From Chloroflexota bacterium (lineage in GTDB: Bacteria; Chloroflexota; Ktedonobacteria; Ktedonobacterales; Ktedonobacteraceae), in the NCBI GenBank assembly GCA_005881495.1, contig VBHI01000340.1:17794-41367 (forward strand): a stretch of 23,574 nucleotides of DNA. The letters run 5' to 3'. Of the stretch, positions 6,282 to 14,239 are shown one piece after another. Both the position numbers and the translations under genes were made by a program. Below the pieces are notes generated by a model. The model did no database searches. It was not told the origin of the DNA and saw only the letters and a list, made by a program, of their open reading frames with translations. The stretch's first letter is position 1; each line of letters opens with the position of its first letter.

Positions 6282-8768
6282 ATGGCTCGGGGAACAGAAA
6301 ATACTACTACAGTAGAAACAGGAGCAATCCGCGAAGAGGATTTCTCTGTGATCATGGCCCAGGCTTTCGCTACCTATGGCCTCTCCGTCGTAACTGATCG
6401 TGCGCTTCCTGATGCGCGGGATGGTTTAAAACCTGTACAGAGGCGTATCCTGGCTGGGATGCGAGAGGCTCGCTACCTCTCTAGCCGCCCGACTGTGAAA
6501 AGCGCTGAGGTGGTAGGACTGATCCTTGGTAACTATCATCCACATGGGGACACTTCTGTCTATGATGCCGCAGTACGCATGGCTCAACCTTTTACTTTGC
6601 GCTACCCTTTAATCGAGGGACAGGGAAATATGGGCAGTGAAGATGGCGATGCACCTGCTGCCTACCGCTATACAGAAATGCGCCTCTCTCCCCTGGCTGA
6701 AGCTTTGATGGCCGATATGGAGCGTGAGACTGTTCCCCAGCATCCCACATATAAGCAGGATCCAAAGGTGTTGGAACCCGATTACCTGCCTGGCCGTATT
6801 CCACCTATCGTCAACCCATCAAGTGGTATAGCGGTAGGCCTATCCACCAACATCCCACCACATAATCTCGTTGAGGTACTGCGCGCCTGTATTGCTCTGC
6901 TCGATCAACCAGCTATGAGCGTTGAGCAGCTTATGACATTTATACAGGGGCCGGATTTTTGCCAGGGCGGGCGCATCATAGGGATTGATGGCATTAAAGA
7001 TTACTTTGCCACCGGCAAAGGACGTATCATCGTGCGCGCGGAGGTACGACTGGAAGATACTCCTCGCAGTCGCTCGCTCATTGTTACCCAGATTCCTCCA
7101 ATAGGCAGAGATAAGGTCAAAGCCTCTATTGTAAAAGCAATTAATGCGCGAAGGCTGGAGGGACTCTTGCCGGACGTGCGCGACGAAAGCGATACGGAGA
7201 AGGGCATGCGCATTGTTCTGGAACTGCGCAAGGATGCTGATGCCGCACAGATGCTTTCGCAACTTTTCGCCGAGACGGATTTACAGGTTGCCCTTTCATT
7301 TCAAATGGTATTTCTCTTCGGTGAAACGATGCAGGCTGCACGGCAACCGAAACATGTAGGGATCGTCGAATTGCTCAACTACTGGAATGCTCACCAGATG
7401 GATGTGCTTACGCGCCGAACCCAGTTTGACCTGCGTAAGGCGCGGGAACGGTTGCATGTTGTTGAGGGATTGATCATTGGATCCGCCCATGCAGATAAGA
7501 TCGTCAAGATATTCCAGCAGGCTGAAGACCGGGCGGTCGCTCGCCAGGTGATCGAGAAGACATATAAGCTCACGTCTATTCAATCGGAAGTCATTGCCTC
7601 GATGACCCTGGCGCAGGTGACGCGGCTGGACGCGAGTAAATATGCCAAAGAAAAAGAGGAATTGCAGGTGCGTATCGCAGAATTACAACTCCTCCTCTCT
7701 GATCGCAATGCCATGCTCCAGCTCTTGAAGAAAGAAATGCAGCAACTCATCAAGCAGTTTGGCGACGAGCGCCGTACCGTCATTGATGTAGAAGGTCAGA
7801 TCCATGAGCCCATCAAGGAAGTGGCGAGCCTGCACGAGCGTGAGCCACTTACCATTGCCTACACACGTGCTGGTGCTCTCAAGGCTCTGCCGGCAGATAC
7901 GTTTGTACCAAGGGGAAAAAATGGTGCAGCCGTTTATACGCCCGTACGTGGAGACGAGCAACTGCGCCAGGTTGTTGGGGCCACTTCGCAAGATTACATC
8001 TTGTGCGTCTTGTCAAATGGGCGCATATTCCAGATTGCAGCTCATCGTATTCCAACAGGGAATCGTTCAGCAAAAGGTGAGCCTGTTCGCAGATTGTTGG
8101 AATTAGCTCCAGGTGAAGAGGTTGTGACGGTGCTTCCTGTCGAATCCTACGAAGAGGATCGTTACCTGGTCACCTTTAGCAAGATGGGGAAAGTCAAGAA
8201 GTCGCCACTGAGCGAGTATAAAACGGCGGACGTTGACGGTTTGCAGGATATGAAACTGGCTGACGGTGATACGGTTGTTGCCGCATTGCTCTCTCGAGGA
8301 CAGGGTGAATACTTTGTGACAACAAGTACCGCGCAGACTTTGCGTTTCAATGATGATGCTTTGCGCGCCCAGGGGCGCGTTGGTCAGGGTGTGGCTGCTA
8401 TCGCGTTCGGACCAAATGCGCAGGTTGTGAGTGCCTCCTACCTGGATAGTGAGTTCGCGGCCAGTACCGGCAATTTCTTGAGCCTGCTTGTGGTCACGGA
8501 GAGCGGACTGGGCAAGAAAGTACCGTTGAGCCAGTTCCCCCCTAAGGGACGTGCAACGGCAGGTGTCGTGACCACAGAACTTACTGAAAAGGACCGTGTG
8601 TTGCTCACGATGATCATCAGCGAGCAAGACCACCTGCTGCTAACCTGGAAAAACGAAGAAGGAGAGCAGGTCACAGCAATAAAAGCGACGGACCTGAAGG
8701 CTTTCACGCGAGCAAGAAAAGGCGTCTCGTTGGTGAAGGGCCGTATGTTGGGCGTTGTCCGCTTCTGA
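6282..8768 (+). CDS. parC: Type IIA DNA topoisomerase subunit A (ParC/GyrA-like)
   Basis: 828 residues, the DNA-cleaving subunit. The breakage-reunion domain spans about residues 20-500: ALPDARDGLKPVQRRIL (41-57), YHPHGDTSVYDAAVRMAQPF (85-104, the quinolone-resistance region; Thr91 and Asp95 lie at E. coli Ser83/Asp87), GQGNMGSEDGD (113-123) and AAYRYTE (126-132, catalytic Tyr130). A coiled coil covers about residues 440-510. The C-terminal beta-pinwheel repeats include RFNDDALRAQGRVGQGVAAI. The GyrA box (QRRGGKG) that enables negative supercoiling is replaced by VPRGKNG (542-548), so I prefer a topoisomerase IV-like decatenase; a weakly supercoiling gyrase is the alternative. The start has AAGGA about 11 nt upstream. 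It lies 115 bp after parE on the same strand, almost certainly one transcript. Confidence 0.92.
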   Translation: MARGTENTTTVETGAIREEDFSVIMAQAFATYGLSVVTDRALPDARDGLKPVQRRILAGMREARYLSSRPTVKSAEVVGLILGNYHPHGDTSVYDAAVRMAQPFTLRYPLIEGQGNMGSEDGDAPAAYRYTEMRLSPLAEALMADMERETVPQHPTYKQDPKVLEPDYLPGRIPPIVNPSSGIAVGLSTNIPPHNLVEVLRACIALLDQPAMSVEQLMTFIQGPDFCQGGRIIGIDGIKDYFATGKGRIIVRAEVRLEDTPRSRSLIVTQIPPIGRDKVKASIVKAINARRLEGLLPDVRDESDTEKGMRIVLELRKDADAAQMLSQLFAETDLQVALSFQMVFLFGETMQAARQPKHVGIVELLNYWNAHQMDVLTRRTQFDLRKARERLHVVEGLIIGSAHADKIVKIFQQAEDRAVARQVIEKTYKLTSIQSEVIASMTLAQVTRLDASKYAKEKEELQVRIAELQLLLSDRNAMLQLLKKEMQQLIKQFGDERRTVIDVEGQIHEPIKEVASLHEREPLTIAYTRAGALKALPADTFVPRGKNGAAVYTPVRGDEQLRQVVGATSQDYILCVLSNGRIFQIAAHRIPTGNRSAKGEPVRRLLELAPGEEVVTVLPVESYEEDRYLVTFSKMGKVKKSPLSEYKTADVDGLQDMKLADGDTVVAALLSRGQGEYFVTTSTAQTLRFNDDALRAQGRVGQGVAAIAFGPNAQVVSASYLDSEFAASTGNFLSLLVVTESGLGKKVPLSQFPPKGRATAGVVTTELTEKDRVLLTMIISEQDHLLLTWKNEEGEQVTAIKATDLKAFTRARKGVSLVKGRMLGVVRF

Positions 8769-8822
8769 AACTCCCTGCGCTAAAACCGCTGTTTTGATAG
8801 ATGAACGTTTCCGCCTTACCGC

Positions 8823-9386
8823 TCAGGTCTCGCGCATGAGTTGCATAAATATGATGCGCCGCAGACGAGCAACCTCGTGAACATCGCTCCATTCCTGTAG
8901 GCAACACCGCACAATCTCGGTGGGTTCCAGCCCACAGTGATACAGCAGGTAGGCCAGTCGACGCTCCCGCTGGTTGGAGAGCCTCGCTTGTAGCCTGTCC
9001 CAGACCTCGCTCCTATCGGAGCGGTCTTCCACATTTGGCCAGGAGCTCAAGACTACTCCTGGCCGCGAGGAGACCCGCAACATCTCCAGGATGGCCCCGT
9101 TCAGACTCGCACACAAGCAGACCAACACCTCGGAGAGTGTCTCGCATGCCACCTGCCTCTGGGCAACGATTTGCCAAAACTGCTCAAAGGCCAGTGCGAC
9201 GAAGTGCCCTTCGCTCTGCAAGCGGCACGCAGCCTCTCTGCCTGGATGGTCATGGAACCAGGTCAGGACGGTCTCTTCCAGGCTCTGTTGGAACGCTGCC
9301 CGGGCCTGTAGATCGCCGTATATGCTCCCATGCCGCAACAACTCCAGGCGAGATACCTCGAGTGTCCCGCTGACATTCTGCCTCAT
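8823..9386 (-). CDS. Sigma-factor-like helix-turn-helix protein (degenerate ECF sigma)
   Basis: 187 residues; AAGGAG lies 7-8 nt before the ATG at 9386. The middle contains sigma region 2-like text (FVALAFEQFWQIVAQ, then LVCLCASLNGAILEMLR) and the end contains a region 4-like helix-turn-helix (RERRLAYLLYHCGLEPTEIV, then DVHEVARLRRIIFMQLMR). This layout matches the expanded sigma-70-like proteins I associate with Ktedonobacteria. The recognition-helix part is poorly conserved, so true sigma activity is uncertain. No anti-sigma gene is adjacent. It converges on parC with a 54-bp gap that holds only a weak AAAAC/GTTTT hairpin. GC is higher than in the flanking spacer. Confidence 0.6.
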   Translation of the reverse strand: MRQNVSGTLEVSRLELLRHGSIYGDLQARAAFQQSLEETVLTWFHDHPGREAACRLQSEGHFVALAFEQFWQIVAQRQVACETLSEVLVCLCASLNGAILEMLRVSSRPGVVLSSWPNVEDRSDRSEVWDRLQARLSNQRERRLAYLLYHCGLEPTEIVRCCLQEWSDVHEVARLRRIIFMQLMRET

Positions 9387-9666
9387 GATGTTGCTCCTTG
9401 TATTCCTATGCGAGAGAAGCTTGACGGTGACATCGAGGAACGCTCCTTTCCAGGGTGATCAGGAGTCAATGAAGAAGTTGCTAACGCCTCTGCTTTAACG
9501 TACCGCACACCAGTATAACTGAGTTCCCTGAGTTGAACCTGTGATAATACTGAGATGAAGCTGAGAAGGGATCATAACATTTTTTTCGTACAGTTTTCCC
9601 CGCTAAGACTTCCTGAAGCGAAAATGAGCCCAAACATCATTCCGATGAGGAGGGTCAATCATGGCA

Positions 9667-10200
9667 TTAGTCCTTTGTTTTGAGGAATGTGGCTGATAGG
9701 TAAACCAATCCAAGAGCTAGCAGGCCAAAACCGGGCAGCCAGAGCGAAAGCATAAAGGGAATAAAAATGGAGGGTGTAAGCCCTGCTGCCAGGAGATACT
9801 CGAGAATGCCCACAATGATTACCAGTAAACCGGGTGTCACGGCTCCAGCTTTCACATAATTTCGCCGGGCCATCAATGCGATGCCAAGAAGCGCAAGTCC
9901 GATGGCGAGGATGTAGGAAGAGAGAATCTGATTTCCAGGTATGAGGTGCTTGAACGCCAGGAAAACAGCTATTCCCAGGAAAGTTACGAGAAAACTGGCT
10001 GACACCAGACGAAATGGGTTAATCACGGCCGCTAAGAGCATCCCTAAGCCAAACAACAGCACACCGGCCGGGTAATCCCTTGTACTTGGATGAAGCAACC
10101 AGGCCAATATGAGGAAAACTACTCCGAGGAGGAGGAGTGCATACGCTTGCAGCCGAGCTTTGGAAGAATGCTTCGAGAGAATAGATATCCTATTTGACAT
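9667..10200 (-). CDS. Six-helix integral membrane protein, unknown function
   Basis: 177 residues from ATG 10200, preceded by GAGG at ~9 nt. An upstream TTG (10257) in frame is less likely because it lies inside the leader ORF. A short basic N-terminus (MSNRISILSKHSSKARLQ) is followed by six hydrophobic segments, roughly at residues 18-36, 44-62, 68-86, 92-110, 117-137 and 148-170, with short loops. It contains a FGLGMLLAAVINPFR segment and MARRNYVKAG between helices 4 and 5. No enzyme, transporter or signal-peptidase motif is recognisable. Positive residues at the N-terminus and in the loop after helix 4 suggest a cytoplasmic N-terminus. Confidence 0.7.
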   Translation of the reverse strand: MSNRISILSKHSSKARLQAYALLLLGVVFLILAWLLHPSTRDYPAGVLLFGLGMLLAAVINPFRLVSASFLVTFLGIAVFLAFKHLIPGNQILSSYILAIGLALLGIALMARRNYVKAGAVTPGLLVIIVGILEYLLAAGLTPSIFIPFMLSLWLPGFGLLALGLVYLSATFLKTKD

Positions 10201-10225
10201 AACGGCAGGCCTCACAAAATATTCG

Positions 10226-10282
10226 TTATTGGGATGGGGTTGCTTCAAAAGCGTCAATCTGCTCGGGTGTTGGTTGGGGCAT
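10226..10282 (-). CDS. 18-codon leader ORF upstream of the membrane protein gene
   Basis: ATG at 10282 is preceded by a strong GAGGAG at 7 nt and encodes MPQPTPEQIDAFEATPSQ, then TAA. It lies between a TATAAT box (10314-10319) and the membrane protein start, in a different frame. A ribosome site this good on so short an ORF suggests it is translated, either as a regulatory leader peptide or as a genuine small protein. The sequence is acidic with no residue run typical of attenuators. Too short for homology, so confidence is modest. Confidence 0.4.
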   Translation of the reverse strand: MPQPTPEQIDAFEATPSQ

Positions 10283-10313
10283 AGTGAACTCCTCGTGCTT
10301 TGATTTCTTCCCT

Positions 10314-10319
10314 ATTATA
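10314..10319 (-). promoter_or_regulatory. Putative -10 box for leader ORF and membrane protein
   Basis: Perfect TATAAT on the minus strand, about 30 bp before the leader ORF ATG. The -35 region at 17-18 nt is weak (CAAATG-like). Confidence 0.45.
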
Positions 10320-10359
10320 CACGAATTGGGTGCTCGACATTTGCCCTGTAAAATAATTG

Positions 10360-10397
10360 GGGTCAAAGCCACCAGAAAGCGACGATGGCTTTGACCC
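10360..10397 (-). terminator. Rho-independent-type terminator after the DUF4342 gene
   Basis: A 12-bp perfect inverted repeat (GGGTCAAAGCCA at 10360-10371, complement at 10386-10397) with a 14-nt loop. On the minus strand it is followed by CAATTATTTTA, which is T-rich; the plus-strand side is A/G-rich. It lies 32 bp beyond the stop of the DUF4342 gene. Confidence 0.7.
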
Positions 10398-10428
10398 TAA
10401 AAGAGAATGCTAAAGGCAGGTAACCGTT

Positions 10429-10758
10429 TTATGGGGCGGATGACTCATCATGCGTAACTTCTTCAACGGTGCTCTTCGAAGTCTCTGCCGGGCGTTCCGT
10501 ACGCACAACCTCGATCGAACACTGAGCGATCAATGCGCCAATAGCGCCGACGGCGGCGAGCGTGGGAGCAAAGACCACACCAACCAGTCCAACGCTTAAT
10601 GGAAACTCGACAATGGTATGTCCTTCTTGTTTGATGATGATACGCCGTACGTTGCCCTCATGGACCAACTCCTTCACTTTCGTAAGTAGTTGTTCGCCCA
10701 TTACCTGTAGTTCCTCGAACCCCTGCTTCTGTTCTACATTTGGTTCTGTTTCTGCCAT
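10429..10758 (-). CDS. DUF4342 domain protein
   Basis: 109 residues, GGAAAGGG 6-8 nt upstream of the ATG. The core MGEQLLTKVKELVHEGNVRR (20-39), IIIKQEGHTIVEFPLSVGLVG and APTLAAVGAIGALIAQCSIEVVR match the DUF4342 family of small proteins with an N-terminal amphipathic helix, a beta strand pair and one or two hydrophobic helices. The function is not known; the hydrophobic stretch (residues ~55-83) suggests membrane association. The C-terminal tail is acidic and Ser/Thr-rich. It is divergent from the class IV aminotransferase pseudogene, with a 246-bp AT-rich spacer (10759-11004) in which I see no convincing paired promoter boxes. Confidence 0.75.
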   Translation of the reverse strand: MAETEPNVEQKQGFEELQVMGEQLLTKVKELVHEGNVRRIIIKQEGHTIVEFPLSVGLVGVVFAPTLAAVGAIGALIAQCSIEVVRTERPAETSKSTVEEVTHDESSAP

Positions 10759-11004
10759 GATAATCCCTTTCCTTTTGTCTCTGTATTTCTTTTTTCAAAC
10801 CACGAACCATGCAAATATTGACGTCCTGGTCGTATAAAAGGCCATCAAGCATGGTGCGTGCTATATTTATGTAGCCTCTATTGCTGTTTTTTGACTACAT
10901 TATGTATACGGATTGAATGATGATAGGTTAGATGAAAGCATTGCTTTTCTCGATTTGTTCACAAAACTGTGATATCCTCAATGGGTAATAAAAAGGAGAA
11001 AGAA

Positions 11005-11795
11005 ATGATTGACGAGGCAGCATGGTGGTATGTTGGGGGACATTGGGTACATCCTCACGAAGCCACGATATCTGTCAATGATGTCGCGGTATTACGTGGT
11101 TATAGCGCCTTACCCGCCTCTACCACTCGGCTGAATTGATTGAACTTGAGATTCCCTGGTCGTGGGAGCATGTAACGGCTATTATCTACGATGTAATTGG
11201 ACGGAATATATACAAGCACGCTGCCATTCGTATACTTGTTACTGGTGGGGAGAGCGAAGATAGCATCCTGCCCATAGGGAAGCCAATGCTTGCTGTGCTG
11301 ATCTCTGAGCTGCCGGAACGAGATATGCAGCGTTTCGCACAGGGATATAAGCTTATTACGACTGCATTTCAACGGATAGCGCCGGAGGCAAAGACCACCA
11401 ATTATCTTGTAGCGATACGAGCCTTAAAAGAAGCGGCACGCCGACATGCCACGGACGCACTCTTTGTCAACAAGCAGGGTCACGTGCTCGAGGCCACACG
11501 TAGTAACTTTTTCATTTTCCGAGGGGATACATTGGTCACGCCTGGGAAAGGTATTTTGATGGGGATCACGCGCGACGTGGTCCTTAAACTGTCCAGGGGA
11601 CGCTTTCCTATTGAGGTGCGCCCAATTTTATTGGAGGAATTAGCCCGGGCCGACGAGGCGTTTATTACCTCATCCTCCAAGGAAATTATGCCGGTTGTGC
11701 AGATCGACGATATAACGATTGGTAAAGGTGTACCAGGCACGCGAACCTATGAATTGGAACAGTGGTTTATAGAGCTAGTTGAGCGTGGGGAATAG
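11005..11795 (+). pseudogene. Class IV PLP aminotransferase (D-amino acid/branched-chain type), broken by a deletion
   Basis: ATG 11005 has GGAG 7 nt upstream and starts a normal class IV N-terminus (WWYVGGHWVHPHEATISVND, then VAVLRGYS). After Ser34 the frame changes: the other frame continues RLTRLYHSAELIELEIPW and runs to TAG 11795. Family members carry about 15-20 residues (of the type FDFLRTY...EH) between these parts, so a piece of roughly 45-60 bp, not a multiple of three, is missing at 11104-11111. The remainder keeps KTTNYLVAIRALKEA with the PLP-binding lysine, EATRSNFFIF, GILMGITRDVV and EEIMPV-type segments. A TTG at 11136 could start a truncated 219-residue product, but it lacks the N-terminal substrate-pocket segment. 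An assembly error is the alternative. Confidence 0.8.
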
Positions 11796-11971
11796 TAATG
11801 CATGACTGGCTGACGTAGCGCTGTCGCTTATTGAAAGACATGCTGCAACGACGACGAGCTGGATACATGCGCACTCTACAGCACGCCTAATTAGCACTCA
11901 GGCAATCTACAAGGAGTGCGCGCGCCTGCGCTTCGCGTCAGCAGCATGAAAGGAATATAGAGCCATGGTTG

Positions 11972-13330
11972 TCAACCGACGGAAGATGTTGTTGCTATGG
12001 CTGCTTCGGCAACAATGGCAAAAGCATCTTCAAAAATGTCCAAACCTTCCTTCAGTTGTTCGTCGGTTATGCAGAGCGGCACCAGGACGCGCAGGACATT
12101 ATCGTACATGCCTGCCTTAATGAGCACCAGTCCTCGCTGGTGTGCTGCTGCTAGCACATCGCTTGCGGCGTGTGAGTCTGGCTCTTTAGTTATGCGGTCC
12201 TTCACAAGTTCCATCGCAACCATACCGCCCAGGCCTCGTACTTCTCCTATGAGGGAGTATTTCTCTTGTAGCCTGAGGAAGCGTTCTGTGACAGCTCGAC
12301 CTATCTCGCGTGAACGAGCCGCATAGTCCTCTTGCTCATATAGGTCAAGAACCGCTAATGCCGCAGCGCAGGCAACAGGATTCCCGCTATAGGTTCCACC
12401 AAGAGTTCCTGGAGGCGGTACGTCCATGATATCGGCGCGTCCAACGACACCGCTGATTGGCATACCTGCCCCCATCGATTTAGCGATAATCATCAGATCA
12501 GGCACGACCTGGTCATGTTGTACCGCGAACATTTCACCTGTGCGGCAAAAACCGGTCTGAATCTCGTCGGCAATAAAGAGAATGTCATGTTTTTCACAAA
12601 CAGCCTTGATTGCTCGTAAGAAGCCCGGAGGGGCTACCATAAATCCACCCTCACCCTGGACTGGTTCGATAACGACGGCCGCTACCTGGTCTGGCGCTAC
12701 TTCACCGATAAACTTGCGCTCTAGTTCCTGGATACAGAAAGCGGAAGCATCCTGTGGTGACATACTCATGCGATAGGGGTAGGGGAATGGCGTTCTGAAA
12801 ACCTCTGTTGCGAAAGGTCCGAAGCGATGCTTATAGGGCTTGACTTTAGCGGTCATGGTCATGGTCATCAATGTACGGCCATGATAGCCATTGTCAAACG
12901 TGATGATAGCAGGGCGTCCGGTGGCGTAACGAGCAATTTTGACAGCGTTTTCAACGGCCTCTGCGCCGCTATTAAAGAAAATCGCCTTCTTTGCGAAATC
13001 GCCAGGGGCCAGCTTCACGATGCGTTCAGCAAGAGTAACATATGGTTCGTACATCATGACGCTGAAGCATGTATGCGTGAATTTCGCGGCCTGCTCTGCA
13101 ATGGCTTTCGTTACTTCTGGGCGAGTATGCCCAATATTCATGGCTCCAAAGCCACCGGCAAAGTCGATGTAGCGGTTTCCATCTATATCTTCGATAATAG
13201 CGCCATCAGCTTTGGCAGCAAATACATTCATCGTCGATGAAACACCGCGCGCCACAAACTCATTGCGCCGTGCCAGCAATTCACGCGATTTCGTTCCGGG
13301 AATGTCAAGGTGAGGAATATGCTCAGACAT
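11972..13330 (-). CDS. gabT: Class III PLP aminotransferase, 4-aminobutyrate transaminase type
   Basis: 452 residues, AGGAGG 6 nt before the ATG. Transfers the amino group of GABA or a similar omega-amino acid to 2-oxoglutarate. Seen: FNSGAEAVENAVKIAR (119-134, PLP phosphate site), GYHGRT (148-153), EPVQGEGGF (222-230), ADEIQTGFCRTG (254-265, Asp255 for the pyridine nitrogen) and IIAKSMGAGMPISGVVGR (281-298, PLP lysine Lys284), then GGTYSGNPVACAAALAVL. Full length for the family. GabT versus 5-aminovalerate or acetylornithine-type enzymes cannot be fully separated, but the overall wording is closest to GabT. The neighbouring broken class IV aminotransferase converges on it; the 176-bp gap (11796-11971) shows no clear terminator. 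Confidence 0.9.
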   Translation of the reverse strand: MSEHIPHLDIPGTKSRELLARRNEFVARGVSSTMNVFAAKADGAIIEDIDGNRYIDFAGGFGAMNIGHTRPEVTKAIAEQAAKFTHTCFSVMMYEPYVTLAERIVKLAPGDFAKKAIFFNSGAEAVENAVKIARYATGRPAIITFDNGYHGRTLMTMTMTAKVKPYKHRFGPFATEVFRTPFPYPYRMSMSPQDASAFCIQELERKFIGEVAPDQVAAVVIEPVQGEGGFMVAPPGFLRAIKAVCEKHDILFIADEIQTGFCRTGEMFAVQHDQVVPDLMIIAKSMGAGMPISGVVGRADIMDVPPPGTLGGTYSGNPVACAAALAVLDLYEQEDYAARSREIGRAVTERFLRLQEKYSLIGEVRGLGGMVAMELVKDRITKEPDSHAASDVLAAAHQRGLVLIKAGMYDNVLRVLVPLCITDEQLKEGLDIFEDAFAIVAEAAIATTSSVG

Positions 13331-13359
13331 AAATAGCCTCCTGGTTGGGAAAATAGTAG

Positions 13360-13388
13360 ATCATAGAATGTCTCGTCAACTCTGACAA
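13360..13388 (-). promoter_or_regulatory. Sigma-70-type promoter of gabT
   Basis: On the minus strand TTGTCA (13388-13383, 5/6), a 17-nt spacer, then TATGAT (13365-13360, 5/6). Transcription would start near 13353, leaving a ~22-nt leader that contains the AGGAGG site. Confidence 0.65.
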
Positions 13389-13465
13389 TCTTTCATACTC
13401 AATTCTACCATATCCAGGGGTGTATCTAAGCCAGCCAATCTACGCTTGTATTGTCATAGACACAA

Positions 13466-13500
13466 AAAGAGAGAGGCAATGTTTGCATGCCTCTCTCTTT
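13466..13500 (-). terminator. Rho-independent terminator of the HhH protein gene
   Basis: A 13-bp perfect stem (AAAGAGAGAGGCA at 13466-13478 and its complement at 13488-13500) with a 9-nt loop. On the minus strand the stem ends in TTT followed by TTG, giving a five-T run. It lies 24 bp after the stop at 13525 and insulates gabT. Confidence 0.85.
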
Positions 13501-13524
13501 CCCGGGTGTTATCTTATGTTGATC

Positions 13525-14139
13525 TCAGGCCGCACCATCAAGTGATACCGTACTGCTGCTCTTGCGTACACGAGCAGCCGCTTCCTGTAGCCGTGCTTCA
13601 CTGCGTTTTCCAAAGCCGGATAGGCCACGAATGTGCTGGTTTTGAGCAGCCCACCAGAGTTTCTCCGGAGTATCGATATTCAGTTCTTCGTAGAGACGGA
13701 TGGCAGTATGAGGACCAACATGATCAAGGGCCATCAATTTGCGCGCGGCCGGTGGAAGTGATTGTATAAAGAGGTCGTTATAAAAAGTCATCGTTCCGGT
13801 TTGCACCAATTCCTTGATGCGTGCTCGTAAACGCCGTCCCAAGCCGGGTACCGGTAATTCCTCTCCACGCGCCAGGGTCTCCGCTGCCTGCTCGGTCAAC
13901 TCAAGCACACCTCGAGCCGCATTGCGATACGCTTGAATGCGGTATGGGTTGCTATTTTGATTTTCCAACAAACTGGCGATACTGGAAAGCACCTCGGCGA
14001 TCTGGCGGTTCGTCACTACAGGGGCTTTTTCAGCCTCTAGCTCTAAACCTGGCAGAGTCGGTTGCTTTGCAAGTTTGCTCCGTGAGCCTACCACAGAAGG
14101 AATGATGTGTATTGTCTGGGTGAACTGCATAATACTCAT
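13525..14139 (-). CDS. Helix-hairpin-helix protein resembling the N-terminal part of DNA polymerase X
   Basis: 204 residues; AGGAG about 9 nt before ATG 14139. Residues 44-93 (NRQIAEVLSSIASLLENQ, NPYRIQAYRNAARGVLEL) match the 8-kDa DNA-binding domain of family X polymerases. Three helix-hairpin-helix motifs follow: ELPVPGLGRRLRARIKEL (94-111), LDHVGPHTAIRLYEEL (138-153) and IRGLSGFGKRSEARLQEA (170-187). Bacterial PolX continues into a polymerase palm with a DxD motif and a PHP nuclease; both are absent here, and the gene ends at a stop followed by a terminator. It is therefore a stand-alone DNA-end or gap-binding protein rather than an enzyme, by inference. An unstructured ~40-residue N-terminus precedes the domain. 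Confidence 0.75.
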   Translation of the reverse strand: MSIMQFTQTIHIIPSVVGSRSKLAKQPTLPGLELEAEKAPVVTNRQIAEVLSSIASLLENQNSNPYRIQAYRNAARGVLELTEQAAETLARGEELPVPGLGRRLRARIKELVQTGTMTFYNDLFIQSLPPAARKLMALDHVGPHTAIRLYEELNIDTPEKLWWAAQNQHIRGLSGFGKRSEARLQEAAARVRKSSSTVSLDGAA

Positions 14140-14239
14140 AGTAGCCCGCTCCTAGTTCTCCTGATATTCATCGCATAATGTGATAAATGCGTACATTTGA
14201 CCGAATAAAATCTATGTTAGTGTACAAAATACATTGAAT

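Noticed and set aside
8974..9498. Plus-strand 174-codon ORF
   Set aside because: Antisense shadow of the sigma-like gene; Ser/Thr/Cys-rich composition typical of reverse frames and no ribosome site.
9661..9696. Plus-strand 11-codon ORF with a strong GGAGGG site (MALVLCFEECG)
   Set aside because: Extremely short, overlaps the 3' end of the membrane protein gene, no promoter seen; probably chance.
11920..11945. GC-rich stretch between the two aminotransferase genes as a terminator
   Set aside because: Only short, imperfect complementarity and no T-run on either strand.
11964..12113. Plus-strand ORF with AAAGGA site at the 3' end of gabT
   Set aside because: Lies mostly antisense to a strongly supported gabT and has no recognisable domain.
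14032..14070. QPTLPGLEL in the HhH protein as a possible beta-clamp motif
   Set aside because: Lacks Leu at the second position and the terminal Leu-Phe; too far from QLxLF or QxxLPL to support.
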